Positions 55,081 through 62,458 of a stretch of DNA of 64,000 nt are shown here, in pieces (the first letter of the stretch is position 1; each line of letters starts with the position of its first letter). This DNA comes from Flavobacterium sp. N2270 (GTDB taxonomy: Bacteria; Bacteroidota; Bacteroidia; Flavobacteriales; Flavobacteriaceae). A program made the translations under genes and the position numbers. The notes beneath the pieces are model-generated. The model did no database searches. It was not told where the DNA came from and worked only from the letters and a program-made list of their open reading frames with translations. The stretch is taken from contig NZ_CP110005.1 of NCBI RefSeq assembly GCF_025947225.1, positions 1,550,001 through 1,614,000 of the forward strand. The letters run 5' to 3'.

Positions 55081-56954
55081 ATAGTTTTTATTTAATTTCA
55101 TAATGTTCATAAAACTTTTCTGTCACAACGTTAAATCTGTTTTTCAGAAAAGTAACATAGTTTTCAGAAGTAAAGTCTGTTTTTACAAACTCAAGATCAT
55201 TTTCTTCTGTGAAAGAATAGCCCTCAATATTTTTCAATTCAATTTTAGCTTGTTCTTCTGTTTTTTCTTCCTTTTCAATTAATTTATCATAATGTTCATA
55301 ATAAGTTTCGTCTCCTTTTTTTCTGTTTAAGTTACTGTCTAGTAAGCAAAGGTTTGGAAAAGCACTTATTGGTAGACCATTATCAGTTGCTAATGCTTTT
55401 AATCTACCTACAGGAACTAGATGTTCAATGTCAAACGATTTATCTGATAATTCTTCGTATGCAGAAAGTGTATGAGTGTACAAATATTTGTAAAAAAGAA
55501 TAGAACTATCTTTTATATTAACTCTTGTTTTTTCTTTTTTAAGTAAGTCATTTTCTAGCCACTCCTCAAAAAGATTTTCCCATTGTTTTTTGCTAATTTC
55601 ATTTTCATAACGATCAGAGGTTATTAAGTTATAAGCTCTTGTGTCTCCTGAACCTTTCCAAGATTCTTTTAAAATATCAAATAGGTAATGAAATTTAAGA
55701 TTCTTTTTTAATTTGGTTTTTGAATCTTTCCAATTATCTTTTTCTTTTAAGTTTTCATCATAGCGTGAATGAAATGCTTTACCAATCATTGAAACTATTT
55801 GCATTTCTGTGTGTACAATTGAAATTCTTTTTGTAGTATTCATTTTCAATGCGATTTGTCCTTTTAAACAATCATTGACAAATTCAATTGAATTGAAAAT
55901 GCATTTTTCAAAATCTTCAAGTTTGTATTCAGCAAGAAATTTTGGCAAAAGATTCATTTCGCTAAAAGGCTTGCCTAAACAGATATTTGTAATATTGAAA
56001 CCAATAGAGTCCTCTTGTTCTGATTTGGAATTACCTGAAAAAAGGTAAACATATTTATCTGCTAATAACTTGCCTAAACCAAATAAGTATTCAAATTTAG
56101 AGAACTTTGTTGTATAGAATTTTTTAGAACCATCATAGTTTTCTACTTCATAACCTTCTTCTATTAGAAGTTCATATTTCTTTTTGATTTTATCAATAAT
56201 CTCTGTATTTGAAATTGTAAATAATTCATAATGTTGCCAAGCAGCTGCATAAATTTGATATTTACTTAATTGTGTACCTCTTGAGTTAAGTCTTTCAAAA
56301 ATTGTGGGTAGATTTTCTTCTGGACCACTATAAATCAATATAGGAATACTAAAGGATGAAATATTGGAATCGTCTTTAATTTTTTCCAAATAAGGCACAA
56401 GTTTTTGCGTCATTTCCTTTATTCCTGACAGATCTTTATTTAATTCTAAAGTTTCATTTAAATGATCAGATAAAGAGAATGAACTAAAGCCTTTTGATTC
56501 TTCAAAACCTTTTAAACTAGTAATCCATTTGACAATACACTCTGTTAAATCTTCAATTTCAACAGTATTGTCTATTAAATTTTTTAAGTCTTTAATTATA
56601 GAAGTTTCTATATTGGTATCATCAAAGAATAAATCACTTGTTGGTGCTTCTGAATATTGTTTTAAGGTTGTTGACCTTTGAAGTCCATCAATTAGCGTGT
56701 AGTAAGTGATGTCAGATTCAGTTTTTGTTTTATATAGAAGTAAGGCTCCTATAGGGAAACCATTTTTAATTGAATCTACAAATTCCTTTTTTTGATTTGG
56801 TCTCCATACTAAAGTTCTTTGAAACTTTGGAATTAAAATTTTATTCTTATTCGAATTATCGGTTATAGCATTAACTAAATTTTCGACACTCCAATTATCT
56901 GTTTTAGTATGATTTTTTATCATTTAGTTTGATGTTTCTTAAATGTTGCCCAAC
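54951..56954 (-). mobile_element. Putative solitary integron-type gene cassette carrying a DUF262/HNH gene
   Basis: On the minus strand one gene (stop at 55088) is followed by the 131-bp attC-like palindrome and preceded by a short palindrome ending in a perfect GTTGGGC core (56954-56948). This one-ORF-plus-attC layout is that of a cassette. No integrase or other cassette is visible in the window. The interpretation is inference. Confidence 0.35.
55088..56923 (-). CDS. DUF262/HNH nuclease (GmrSD-like), probable phage defence
   Basis: The 611-residue protein has an N-terminal DUF262 (GmrSD_N, ParB-like NTPase) domain with FQRTLVWRPNQKKEFVDSIK, GFPIGALLLY and the diagnostic DGLQRSTTL. A long middle region follows, then a C-terminal DUF1524-type HNH nuclease motif (FDIEHLVPVGRL at about 496-507, then NLCLLDSNLNRKKGDE). 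GmrSD-type enzymes are NTP-dependent type IV restriction nucleases that cut modified phage DNA. Here both halves are in one chain, as in some single-gene versions. Target modification unknown. It sits alone between two palindromes. Confidence 0.87.
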   Translation of the reverse strand: MIKNHTKTDNWSVENLVNAITDNSNKNKILIPKFQRTLVWRPNQKKEFVDSIKNGFPIGALLLYKTKTESDITYYTLIDGLQRSTTLKQYSEAPTSDLFFDDTNIETSIIKDLKNLIDNTVEIEDLTECIVKWITSLKGFEESKGFSSFSLSDHLNETLELNKDLSGIKEMTQKLVPYLEKIKDDSNISSFSIPILIYSGPEENLPTIFERLNSRGTQLSKYQIYAAAWQHYELFTISNTEIIDKIKKKYELLIEEGYEVENYDGSKKFYTTKFSKFEYLFGLGKLLADKYVYLFSGNSKSEQEDSIGFNITNICLGKPFSEMNLLPKFLAEYKLEDFEKCIFNSIEFVNDCLKGQIALKMNTTKRISIVHTEMQIVSMIGKAFHSRYDENLKEKDNWKDSKTKLKKNLKFHYLFDILKESWKGSGDTRAYNLITSDRYENEISKKQWENLFEEWLENDLLKKEKTRVNIKDSSILFYKYLYTHTLSAYEELSDKSFDIEHLVPVGRLKALATDNGLPISAFPNLCLLDSNLNRKKGDETYYEHYDKLIEKEEKTEEQAKIELKNIEGYSFTEENDLEFVKTDFTSENYVTFLKNRFNVVTEKFYEHYEIK

Positions 56955-56989
56955 TAACTTATATGCGCTATACATAAACGCTTATAAGT
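56948..56989. repeat. Short attC-like palindrome upstream of the DUF262 gene
   Basis: GCCCAAC (56948-56954; GTTGGGC on the minus strand, a perfect GTTRRRY core) is followed by arms ACTTATATGCG (56957-56967) and CGCTTATAAGT (56979-56989), which pair at 10 of 11 positions. The far core site expected beyond 56989 is not recognisable. Confidence 0.5.
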
Positions 56990-57029
56990 ATTTGTTTTCG
57001 TTTGTACAAATTTATAAATTCAAATATAA

Positions 57030-57052
57030 GAAAAACGCCATATTAAATGGCG
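57030..57052 (-). terminator. Terminator of the pentapeptide repeat gene
   Basis: CGCCAT and ATGGCG arms around ATTAA, followed on the minus strand by TTTTTC. Confidence 0.7.
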
Positions 57053-57088
57053 CTATATTTTCTGTAATAAATGTTAAGTTTTCAACAA

Positions 57089-57661
57089 CTAATGTATTAC
57101 TAAATCGTATTTTTCTAACAAACCTTTTAAGCCCTCAGTAGAGAATTGTGCTTTTTTTAGTTTGTTTTGTTCTGGGTCAATGGTAAAATTGTAACTGGTA
57201 GAAAAGTCGGCTTTGTTGGCAATGGTTTTTATAAAAACGGTGCGGCGTAAATCGCAATTATCAAAAATGGCTTCGGTAAGGTCGCTTTCCATAAAATCGG
57301 CTGCCACTAAGCTACAGCCTATAAAACGCATTCTTTTTAGCTTTAGTTTGTAAAACTTAGCATAATCGAGTAAGCAATTGGTAAAGTTAAAATCGTAAAT
57401 TACTTGGTCGGTCATGGCAAAGTTAACATTGGTAAAGTCACATTTGTTAAACTCAACACCACGCAAGGAAACGTAATTAATTTTGGTATCGTTAAAATTA
57501 CATTCTACAAAAACACAATCAAAAAAATACACACTTTGAAAGGTACAGGCTCTAAAATCGCAGTTGGTAAACGTGCAGTTTTCAAACTCTTTGTACTTTA
57601 TATCTTCTTCGGTGAAAAGATTTCCGTTGTATTGTTCGTCTTGTATGTAATCTGATGCCAT
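57089..57661 (-). CDS. Pentapeptide repeat protein
   Basis: The 190-residue protein consists of A/C-D/N-L/F-x-x repeats, for example FENCTFTNCDFRACTFQSVY, CNFNDTKINYVSL and CDLRRTVFIKT, forming a quadrilateral beta helix. Related Qnr/MfpA proteins mimic DNA and protect gyrase, but most members have unknown roles. The ATG at 57661 is used; the frame reaches only a GTG at 57682. It lies downstream of the helicase gene on the same strand across a 10-bp-period palindromic array. Confidence 0.85.
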   Translation of the reverse strand: MASDYIQDEQYNGNLFTEEDIKYKEFENCTFTNCDFRACTFQSVYFFDCVFVECNFNDTKINYVSLRGVEFNKCDFTNVNFAMTDQVIYDFNFTNCLLDYAKFYKLKLKRMRFIGCSLVAADFMESDLTEAIFDNCDLRRTVFIKTIANKADFSTSYNFTIDPEQNKLKKAQFSTEGLKGLLEKYDLVIH

Positions 57662-57679
57662 TACTGTTTTTTGACTTAA

Positions 57680-57738
57680 CACAAATTTGCACGAATTACC
57701 ACGAAATGATTAGTGAAAATTAGTGCTAATTAGTGTTA
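57680..57738. repeat. 10-bp-period inverted repeat upstream of the pentapeptide gene
   Basis: The left arm has CACAAATTTG, CACGAATTAC and CACGAAATGA as successive 10-mers; the right arm has TTAGTGAAAA, TTAGTGCTAA and TTAGTGTTAT. The arms are largely complementary, giving a long imperfect hairpin. Confidence 0.7.
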
Positions 57739-57743
57739 TTAAA

Positions 57744-59099
57744 TTATTTTTTCTTTTTCTTAAACTTTGCAGCACGTTTTGCTTCTACAGCACGGTTACG
57801 AGGAGCCGTTTTTTTGGTTTTCGTTTTAGAAGGTCCGCCAAGGTTTACTTTTTTGTTTTTGTCTTTCTTTTCATGGAAAGCAGCACCACGTTCATCAACA
57901 GCTGGTTTTTTAGAAGTTCCTTTTAGCTTGCGTTTGTCTTTTTCAAACTCCAATTTCTTTTCTTCAATAATAATATCTTCAGGAAATTCAACAACATCAA
58001 TTTCTTGATTCATTAATTCTTCAACAGCCAATAATTTATCTTCTTCGTAAGGCGCAACAAAACTTATGGCAACACCTTCTTTATCGGCACGACCGGTACG
58101 ACCAATTCTATGAATATATTGTTCTGGTACTTCCGAAAATTGTAAGTTGAAAACGTGAGTAATATCAGAAATATCCAAACCACGCGCCATAACATCGGTA
58201 GTTATTAAACCACGCAATTCGCCGCTTTGAAAACTCGCCATCGATTGCAAACGATAGTTTTGTGTTTTATTAGAGTGAATTACTCCAAATTGATCAGGAA
58301 AATCTTTATTAATCAATTCGTGGGCAACATCTACTAACTTTTTGTTGTTTACGAATATTAAAACACGTTCGGTAGTTTCATCTGTTGCCAATAAATGCTT
58401 AATTACATTTACTTTCGTAAGGAAATTAGGAACATGATATAGTTTTTGAGTAATTTGTTCTAATGGTGTTCCGCTTGGAGCCAAAGAAACTTCTTCTGGA
58501 AATTCAAAAAATTCATCTAAAATAGCATCTACGTCTTCGGTCATGGTTGCCGAAAATAAAATGTTTTGTCTTTTAGTTTTCATCATCGACAAGATAGAAG
58601 TTAATTGCACTCGGAATCCTAAGTTCAAAATTTCGTCAAACTCATCAATGATTAATTTTTGAAGAACATCAAAACGCAAAACGCCATCTAAGGCTAAATC
58701 CATAACTCTACCAGGAGTTCCTACTAAAACATCAACGCCTTCGGCTAAGTTTTTACGTTGGGTATTAATGTTAACACCTCCGTAAATTCCTAATGAACGA
58801 ACCGACATGAATTCGGTCAACTTTTCAATTTCTTCTACAACTTGTACTACTAATTCACGTGTTGGAACTAGAATTACAACCCTAGGAGTGTCTGTTTTTT
58901 GAAACTTCCATTGCTTTAAAATGGGTAACAAATAAGCAAAAGTTTTCCCTGTTCCTGTTTGAGCAATTCCCATCATATCTCTTCCTGATAAAATTACCGA
59001 GAATGATTTTGCTTGAATAGGAGTAGGAGCAACAAAGCCTAATTGATCTAAAGCTTTTTGTAATGATTTTGGTAAATCAAAATCCTGAAATGTTTTCAT
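57744..59099 (-). CDS. DEAD-box RNA helicase
   Basis: The 451-residue protein has the helicase motifs Q (GFVAPTPIQ), I (AQTGTGKT), Ia (VPTRELVVQ), Ib (GTPGR), II (DEFD instead of DEAD), III (SAT), and VI (HRIGRTGR), then a lysine-rich tail (KKPAVDERGAAFHEKKDK and a KFKKKKK end). It probably unwinds RNA during ribosome assembly or decay in the cold. The tail likely binds RNA. The minus-strand -7 element TACCTTTG lies at 59117-59124. Confidence 0.93.
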   Translation of the reverse strand: MKTFQDFDLPKSLQKALDQLGFVAPTPIQAKSFSVILSGRDMMGIAQTGTGKTFAYLLPILKQWKFQKTDTPRVVILVPTRELVVQVVEEIEKLTEFMSVRSLGIYGGVNINTQRKNLAEGVDVLVGTPGRVMDLALDGVLRFDVLQKLIIDEFDEILNLGFRVQLTSILSMMKTKRQNILFSATMTEDVDAILDEFFEFPEEVSLAPSGTPLEQITQKLYHVPNFLTKVNVIKHLLATDETTERVLIFVNNKKLVDVAHELINKDFPDQFGVIHSNKTQNYRLQSMASFQSGELRGLITTDVMARGLDISDITHVFNLQFSEVPEQYIHRIGRTGRADKEGVAISFVAPYEEDKLLAVEELMNQEIDVVEFPEDIIIEEKKLEFEKDKRKLKGTSKKPAVDERGAAFHEKKDKNKKVNLGGPSKTKTKKTAPRNRAVEAKRAAKFKKKKK

Positions 59100-59116
59100 G
59101 TATAATGCGTTTGCCG

Positions 59117-59124
59117 CAAAGGTA
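59117..59124 (-). promoter_or_regulatory. -7 promoter element of the helicase gene
   Basis: The minus strand reads TACCTTTG, 17 bp before the ATG. Confidence 0.5.
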
Positions 59125-59135
59125 GTATTTTAAAA

Positions 59136-59163
59136 TCAGAAGTTAGAATTTAGAATTTAGAAA
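59136..59163. repeat. Heptamer array, unit TTAGAAT
   Basis: TCAGAAG, TTAGAAT, TTAGAAT and TTAGAAA are consecutive 7-mers in the helicase-hemN gap. Confidence 0.7.
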
Positions 59164-59174
59164 GTTGTTTATAC

Positions 59175-59203
59175 ACCTGACAAGTTTCCAAAACCTGTCA
59201 GGT
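59175..59203. repeat. Short palindrome ACCTGACA/TGTCAGGT
   Basis: The perfect 8-bp arms ACCTGACA (59175-59182) and TGTCAGGT (59196-59203) enclose 13 bp. It lacks a good T run on the minus strand, so it is more likely a dispersed intergenic repeat than a terminator, although it sits just downstream of hemN. Confidence 0.5.
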
Positions 59204-59230
59204 CTAAGTATTTCTTGTATTTACCAAAGC

Positions 59231-60595
59231 CTAAATAGTCATGGAAAACAATTGCGTTTGTGGTGCTTTTCGTTTTAAACGCAGGTCAAATGCCATGCAA
59301 ATATTACGAACAAACGGTTTTCCTTCTTCTAAAACAATTAATTGATTTTTGTTAAACTGTAACAAACCGTCTTTTTCCATTTCTTTTAAAGACTCTACAA
59401 CAGCTTCTAATTCTGGAAATTGGTCACTTTCATTATGCCAAGAAGTTTGAAATTGACACATAATGTTTAAAATATGTCTGCGAATGATTAAATCTTCATT
59501 ATTTAAAATATGTCCGCGATATACTGGGATTTCATCTTTATCTAAACGCGCATAGTAATCTTCTAAAACCTTTTCGTTTTGAGCAAATGCTGTCCAACTA
59601 TCACTAATTGACGAAACGCCTAATCCAATCATTAATTTGGTATTAGTAGTTGTATAACCCATGAAATTACGATGTAGTTTTCCTTCTTTAAAAGAAGTAA
59701 ACATAGAATCGTTTTCTAATGCAAAGTGATCCATTCCTATTTCGTGAAAACCATGTTTTGCTAGTTGAATTTTACCTTGCTCATACAATTGGCGTTTTGC
59801 ATCATCTTTAGGAACATCTTCGTCATTAAAACCTCGTTGACCGTTTCCTTTTATCCAAGGCACGTGAGCGTAGCTGTAAAATGCTAATCTATCTGGATGA
59901 AGAGAATTGGTTTTATCAATTGTATCTAAAACATCTTCAAGTGTTTGAAAAGGTAAACCAAAAACCAAATCGTGACTGATAGAAGTGTAGCCAATTTCTT
60001 TTGCCCAAAGTGTTACCTTTGCCACATTATGAAATGGTTGAATTCTATGAATGGCTTTTTGTACTTTTTCAGAATAATCTTGCACACCAAAACTCACTCG
60101 ACGAAAGCCTAAATTGTACAAAGTTTGTAAATGTTCGCGTGAAGTATTGTTGGGGTGGCCTTCAAAGCTAAATTCATGGTCTTTTGCAATGATACTTTCT
60201 TTAGTAATTCCATAGATTAAAGTTTTTAAATTTTCAGGAGAAAAGAAGGTTGGAGTTCCTCCGCCTAAATGAATTTCTTTAATTAGAGGTTTTTCATCAA
60301 ACAAATCGCAATATAATTCCCATTCTTTTAGTACTGCTTTAATATAGGGGTTTTCTACTTCATGACGTTTTGTAATTCGCTTATGACAGCCACAAAAAGT
60401 ACATAAACTTTCGCAAAAAGGTAAGTGAATATAAAGACTAATTCCGTCAGTAGAATTAGATTGATTAAATGTTTCTATTAAGGATTTTTTCCAATTAGAA
60501 TACGAAAATGTATTTTCCTCCCAATAAGGCACCGTAGGATAACTGGTGTATCTTGGTCCTGGAACATTATATTTTTGTACTAATGAAGATTGCAT
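59231..60595 (-). CDS. hemN: Oxygen-independent coproporphyrinogen III oxidase
   Basis: The 454-residue radical SAM enzyme has the 4Fe-4S cluster motif C61-x3-C65-x2-C68 followed by Cys70 (FCESLCTFCGCHKR), the SAM-binding HLGGGTPTFF and the N-terminal PRYTSYPTVPYW segment of true HemN. It decarboxylates coproporphyrinogen III to protoporphyrinogen IX without oxygen. Its promoter has a TAnnTTTG element and a Crp/Fnr-like dyad at the activator position, matching expected induction when oxygen is low. Confidence 0.96.
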   Translation of the reverse strand: MQSSLVQKYNVPGPRYTSYPTVPYWEENTFSYSNWKKSLIETFNQSNSTDGISLYIHLPFCESLCTFCGCHKRITKRHEVENPYIKAVLKEWELYCDLFDEKPLIKEIHLGGGTPTFFSPENLKTLIYGITKESIIAKDHEFSFEGHPNNTSREHLQTLYNLGFRRVSFGVQDYSEKVQKAIHRIQPFHNVAKVTLWAKEIGYTSISHDLVFGLPFQTLEDVLDTIDKTNSLHPDRLAFYSYAHVPWIKGNGQRGFNDEDVPKDDAKRQLYEQGKIQLAKHGFHEIGMDHFALENDSMFTSFKEGKLHRNFMGYTTTNTKLMIGLGVSSISDSWTAFAQNEKVLEDYYARLDKDEIPVYRGHILNNEDLIIRRHILNIMCQFQTSWHNESDQFPELEAVVESLKEMEKDGLLQFNKNQLIVLEEGKPFVRNICMAFDLRLKRKAPQTQLFSMTI

Positions 60596-60612
60596 GCTTT
60601 GAGAATTTAAAT

Positions 60613-60620
60613 CAAAAGTA
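60613..60620 (-). promoter_or_regulatory. hemN: -7 promoter element of hemN
   Basis: The minus strand reads TACTTTTG, 17 bp before the ATG. Confidence 0.55.
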
Positions 60621-60642
60621 ATTTAGTACAAAACAATAAAAA

Positions 60643-60656
60643 ATGATAATTGTCAT
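60643..60656 (-). promoter_or_regulatory. Crp/Fnr-type dyad upstream of hemN
   Basis: The minus strand reads ATGACAATTATCAT (ATGAY-N4-RTCAT). It ends exactly 22 bp from the hemN -7 element, identical to the ompW-like and clpB sites. Confidence 0.6.
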
Positions 60657-60667
60657 ATTGTCATAAA

Positions 60668-60683
60668 TGTAACATATATTACA
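60668..60683 (+). promoter_or_regulatory. Second dyad, TGTAAC-type, upstream of the thioredoxin gene
   Basis: TGTAACATATATTACA has half-sites GTAAY-N4-RTTAC. Its centre is 29.5 bp from the first base of the thioredoxin -7 element, the same geometry as the three ATGAY-type sites, but with a different half-site. Confidence 0.45.
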
Positions 60684-60704
60684 TATTTGGATTAATTGTT
60701 GTTG

Positions 60705-60712
60705 TAAATTTG
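60705..60712 (+). promoter_or_regulatory. -7 promoter element of the thioredoxin operon
   Basis: TAAATTTG is a full TAnnTTTG match 16 bp before the ATG at 60729. Confidence 0.55.
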
Positions 60713-60728
60713 TTTAAAATTTAAAATT

Positions 60729-61031
60729 ATGAATGCAAAATTTAATGAAATAATAAGTCAGGAACAATTAACATTAGTAGATTTTTATGCTGATTGGTGC
60801 GGACCTTGTAAAACTTTAGCTCCAATTTTACAAGAAGTAAAAGCGGTTTTAAAAGATGATGTAAAAATTATTAAAATTAATGTAGATCAACATCAAGATT
60901 TAGCTTCTGAGTTTATGGTAAGAGGTGTTCCTACAATGCTTTTGTTTAAAAACGGACAAATGTTATGGAGACAATCTGGAGTTTTAGGTAGAAATGATTT
61001 GGTTAAAATAATTCGTGAACATTTAAATTAA
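60729..61031 (+). CDS. Thioredoxin
   Basis: The 100-residue protein has the active site WCGPC (Cys24 and Cys27), the DFYADWCGPCKTLAP context and the cis-Pro segment RGVPTMLLFKNG. It lacks a signal peptide and acts as a cytoplasmic dithiol reductant. It starts a three-gene run with a rhodanese lipoprotein and a DUF2892 protein. Its promoter shares a regulatory region with hemN. Confidence 0.95.
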   Translation: MNAKFNEIISQEQLTLVDFYADWCGPCKTLAPILQEVKAVLKDDVKIIKINVDQHQDLASEFMVRGVPTMLLFKNGQMLWRQSGVLGRNDLVKIIREHLN

Positions 61032-61077
61032 TTTTTTTGTATATTAGTTTCCAAAATAAATAATAATCTTATTACCT

Positions 61078-61467
61078 ATGAAATTTAAAATTGCCTTTTT
61101 AGCATTAGTAGTATTTTCTTTAGTCTCTTGTTTAAAAACTAAAACAGATGGAGTTGAGCTTTTAAATTCAGATAAATTTGAACAAAAATTAGACGTTGAA
61201 AACGTACAATTGGTTGATGTAAGAACACCAGAAGAGTTTGCTGAAGGACATTTGCCAAATGCAATAAATGTTAATGTTATGGACGATAATTTTGATGCTG
61301 AAATGGCAAAACTTGATAAAGAAAAACCTGTTATGGTGTATTGCAAATCAGGTGGAAGAAGTGCAAAAGCTGCTTCTAAATTAAAAGTTCAGGGTTTTAA
61401 AAATATTTCAGACTTAGACGGTGGTATTACAAGCTGGAAACAAGCAGATAAACCAATTGAAAACTAA
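61078..61467 (+). CDS. Rhodanese-domain lipoprotein
   Basis: The 129-residue protein has a lipoprotein signal with lipobox LVSC (Cys19) and one rhodanese domain with LVDVRTPEEFAEGHLPNAIN and the active-site loop YCKSGGRSAKAA (Cys89). It should handle sulphane sulphur on the outside of the inner membrane or at the outer membrane. It is 46 bp downstream of the thioredoxin gene and 16 bp upstream of the DUF2892 gene. Confidence 0.9.
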   Translation: MKFKIAFLALVVFSLVSCLKTKTDGVELLNSDKFEQKLDVENVQLVDVRTPEEFAEGHLPNAINVNVMDDNFDAEMAKLDKEKPVMVYCKSGGRSAKAASKLKVQGFKNISDLDGGITSWKQADKPIEN

Positions 61468-61483
61468 TTAAAACAAAATAATT

Positions 61484-61699
61484 ATGAAAAAAAATGTTGG
61501 TAATGGAGATCGCTTTTTGCGAATTATCCTTGGAATTATAGGTGTTATTTTAGCGCTTTCAGGTTCTTTTGATGGAAATTTAAAATGGGGATTATTAGCA
61601 GTTGGTTTAGTATTAATTCTTACTTCTTCTATACAGTTTTGTCCTTTATACACGGTTTTTGGAATAAATACATGTAAAGTAAAAGCTAAGAAAAAATAA
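61484..61699 (+). CDS. DUF2892 membrane protein
   Basis: The 71-residue protein has NVGNGDRFLRIILGIIG at the N terminus and two membrane helices (about 11-26 and 34-50), followed by a short FCPLYTVFGINTC segment with two cysteines. DUF2892 is often fused to or encoded beside rhodanese domains (YgaP-type), and this neighbourhood repeats that link. It may carry sulphur-containing species across the membrane; unproven. Confidence 0.87.
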   Translation: MKKNVGNGDRFLRIILGIIGVILALSGSFDGNLKWGLLAVGLVLILTSSIQFCPLYTVFGINTCKVKAKKK

Positions 61700-61773
61700 T
61701 TTTTTCCTTAAAAGTTTTTTATATAAAAAAATAATATTTTATTTACATAATATTTAATCTAAATCAAATTATA

Positions 61774-62382
61774 ATGAAAAAAATTGCAATTTTAGCAGTG
61801 TTATTGGTTTCTTCAATTGGAATGGCACAGAAAGTAAAAGTTAAAAGTGGAGATTATAAATTTTTAGCTGGTCAAAAAGAAGTTAATGTAGAGTTTTCTT
61901 ATGAAAACTTAAAACTAATGAAAGAAGAATTAACTGAAGATCAATATGTTGCAGAAAGAACTGCTGATTTAAATGAAAAAGCAAAAGGGAACGGTGATAC
62001 TTGGGCAAAAAAATGGGAAGCAAGTAAAGAATTAGCTTGGCAACCAAAATTTACTGAATTAGTAAATATTGTTTTGACTAAAAAGAAGAAAGATCTTACT
62101 TTTCAAGAAGGTTTAAAAAGTGCTAAATATACTTTAATTGTTGATGTTGTTTGGATGTACCCAGGTTATAACGTTGTTATGGCTAAAAAAGGAGCTAAAG
62201 TAACTACAGTTTTACGTTTTGTTGAAACTGCAAACAGAAGTAATGTTTTATTAGAATTAACTAGTGAAAACGCACCTGGAGATGTTTTTGGCGGATCATT
62301 TAGTAATGAAGATAGAATTAGAGAAGGTTTTGCTAAAACAGGAAAAACATTAGCAGCATTAATTTTGAAAAATGTAAAATAA
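61774..62382 (+). CDS. Hypothetical secreted protein, paralogue 1
   Basis: The 202-residue protein has a signal peptide ending SIGMAQK. The mature part is lysine-rich, with strand-helix alternation (YKFLAGQKEVNVEFSYENL, WAKKWEASKELAWQPKFTEL, VWMYPGYNVVMAKKGAKV). It shares spacing and motifs with the next gene (LxGxxEVNVEFSY, EEW or KKW, VWxYPGY), so the two are paralogues. No named family recognised; probably periplasmic. Confidence 0.75.
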   Translation: MKKIAILAVLLVSSIGMAQKVKVKSGDYKFLAGQKEVNVEFSYENLKLMKEELTEDQYVAERTADLNEKAKGNGDTWAKKWEASKELAWQPKFTELVNIVLTKKKKDLTFQEGLKSAKYTLIVDVVWMYPGYNVVMAKKGAKVTTVLRFVETANRSNVLLELTSENAPGDVFGGSFSNEDRIREGFAKTGKTLAALILKNVK

Positions 62383-62400
62383 TTTTTTTTAAATAATTTT

Positions 62401-62436
62401 AAAAAGCCTAGTAATTATTACTAGGCTTTTTTTATT
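62401..62436 (+). terminator. Terminator of secreted paralogue 1
   Basis: AAAAAGCCTAGTAAT and ATTACTAGGCTTTTT form a perfect 15-bp stem followed by T residues. Confidence 0.9.
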
Positions 62437-62458
62437 TTCGTTTTTTTAAAATTCAATA

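Noticed and set aside
57744..59099. DEFD instead of DEAD in helicase motif II as a broken active site
   Set aside because: Both acidic residues of DExD are kept, and the other motifs are intact, so activity is expected.
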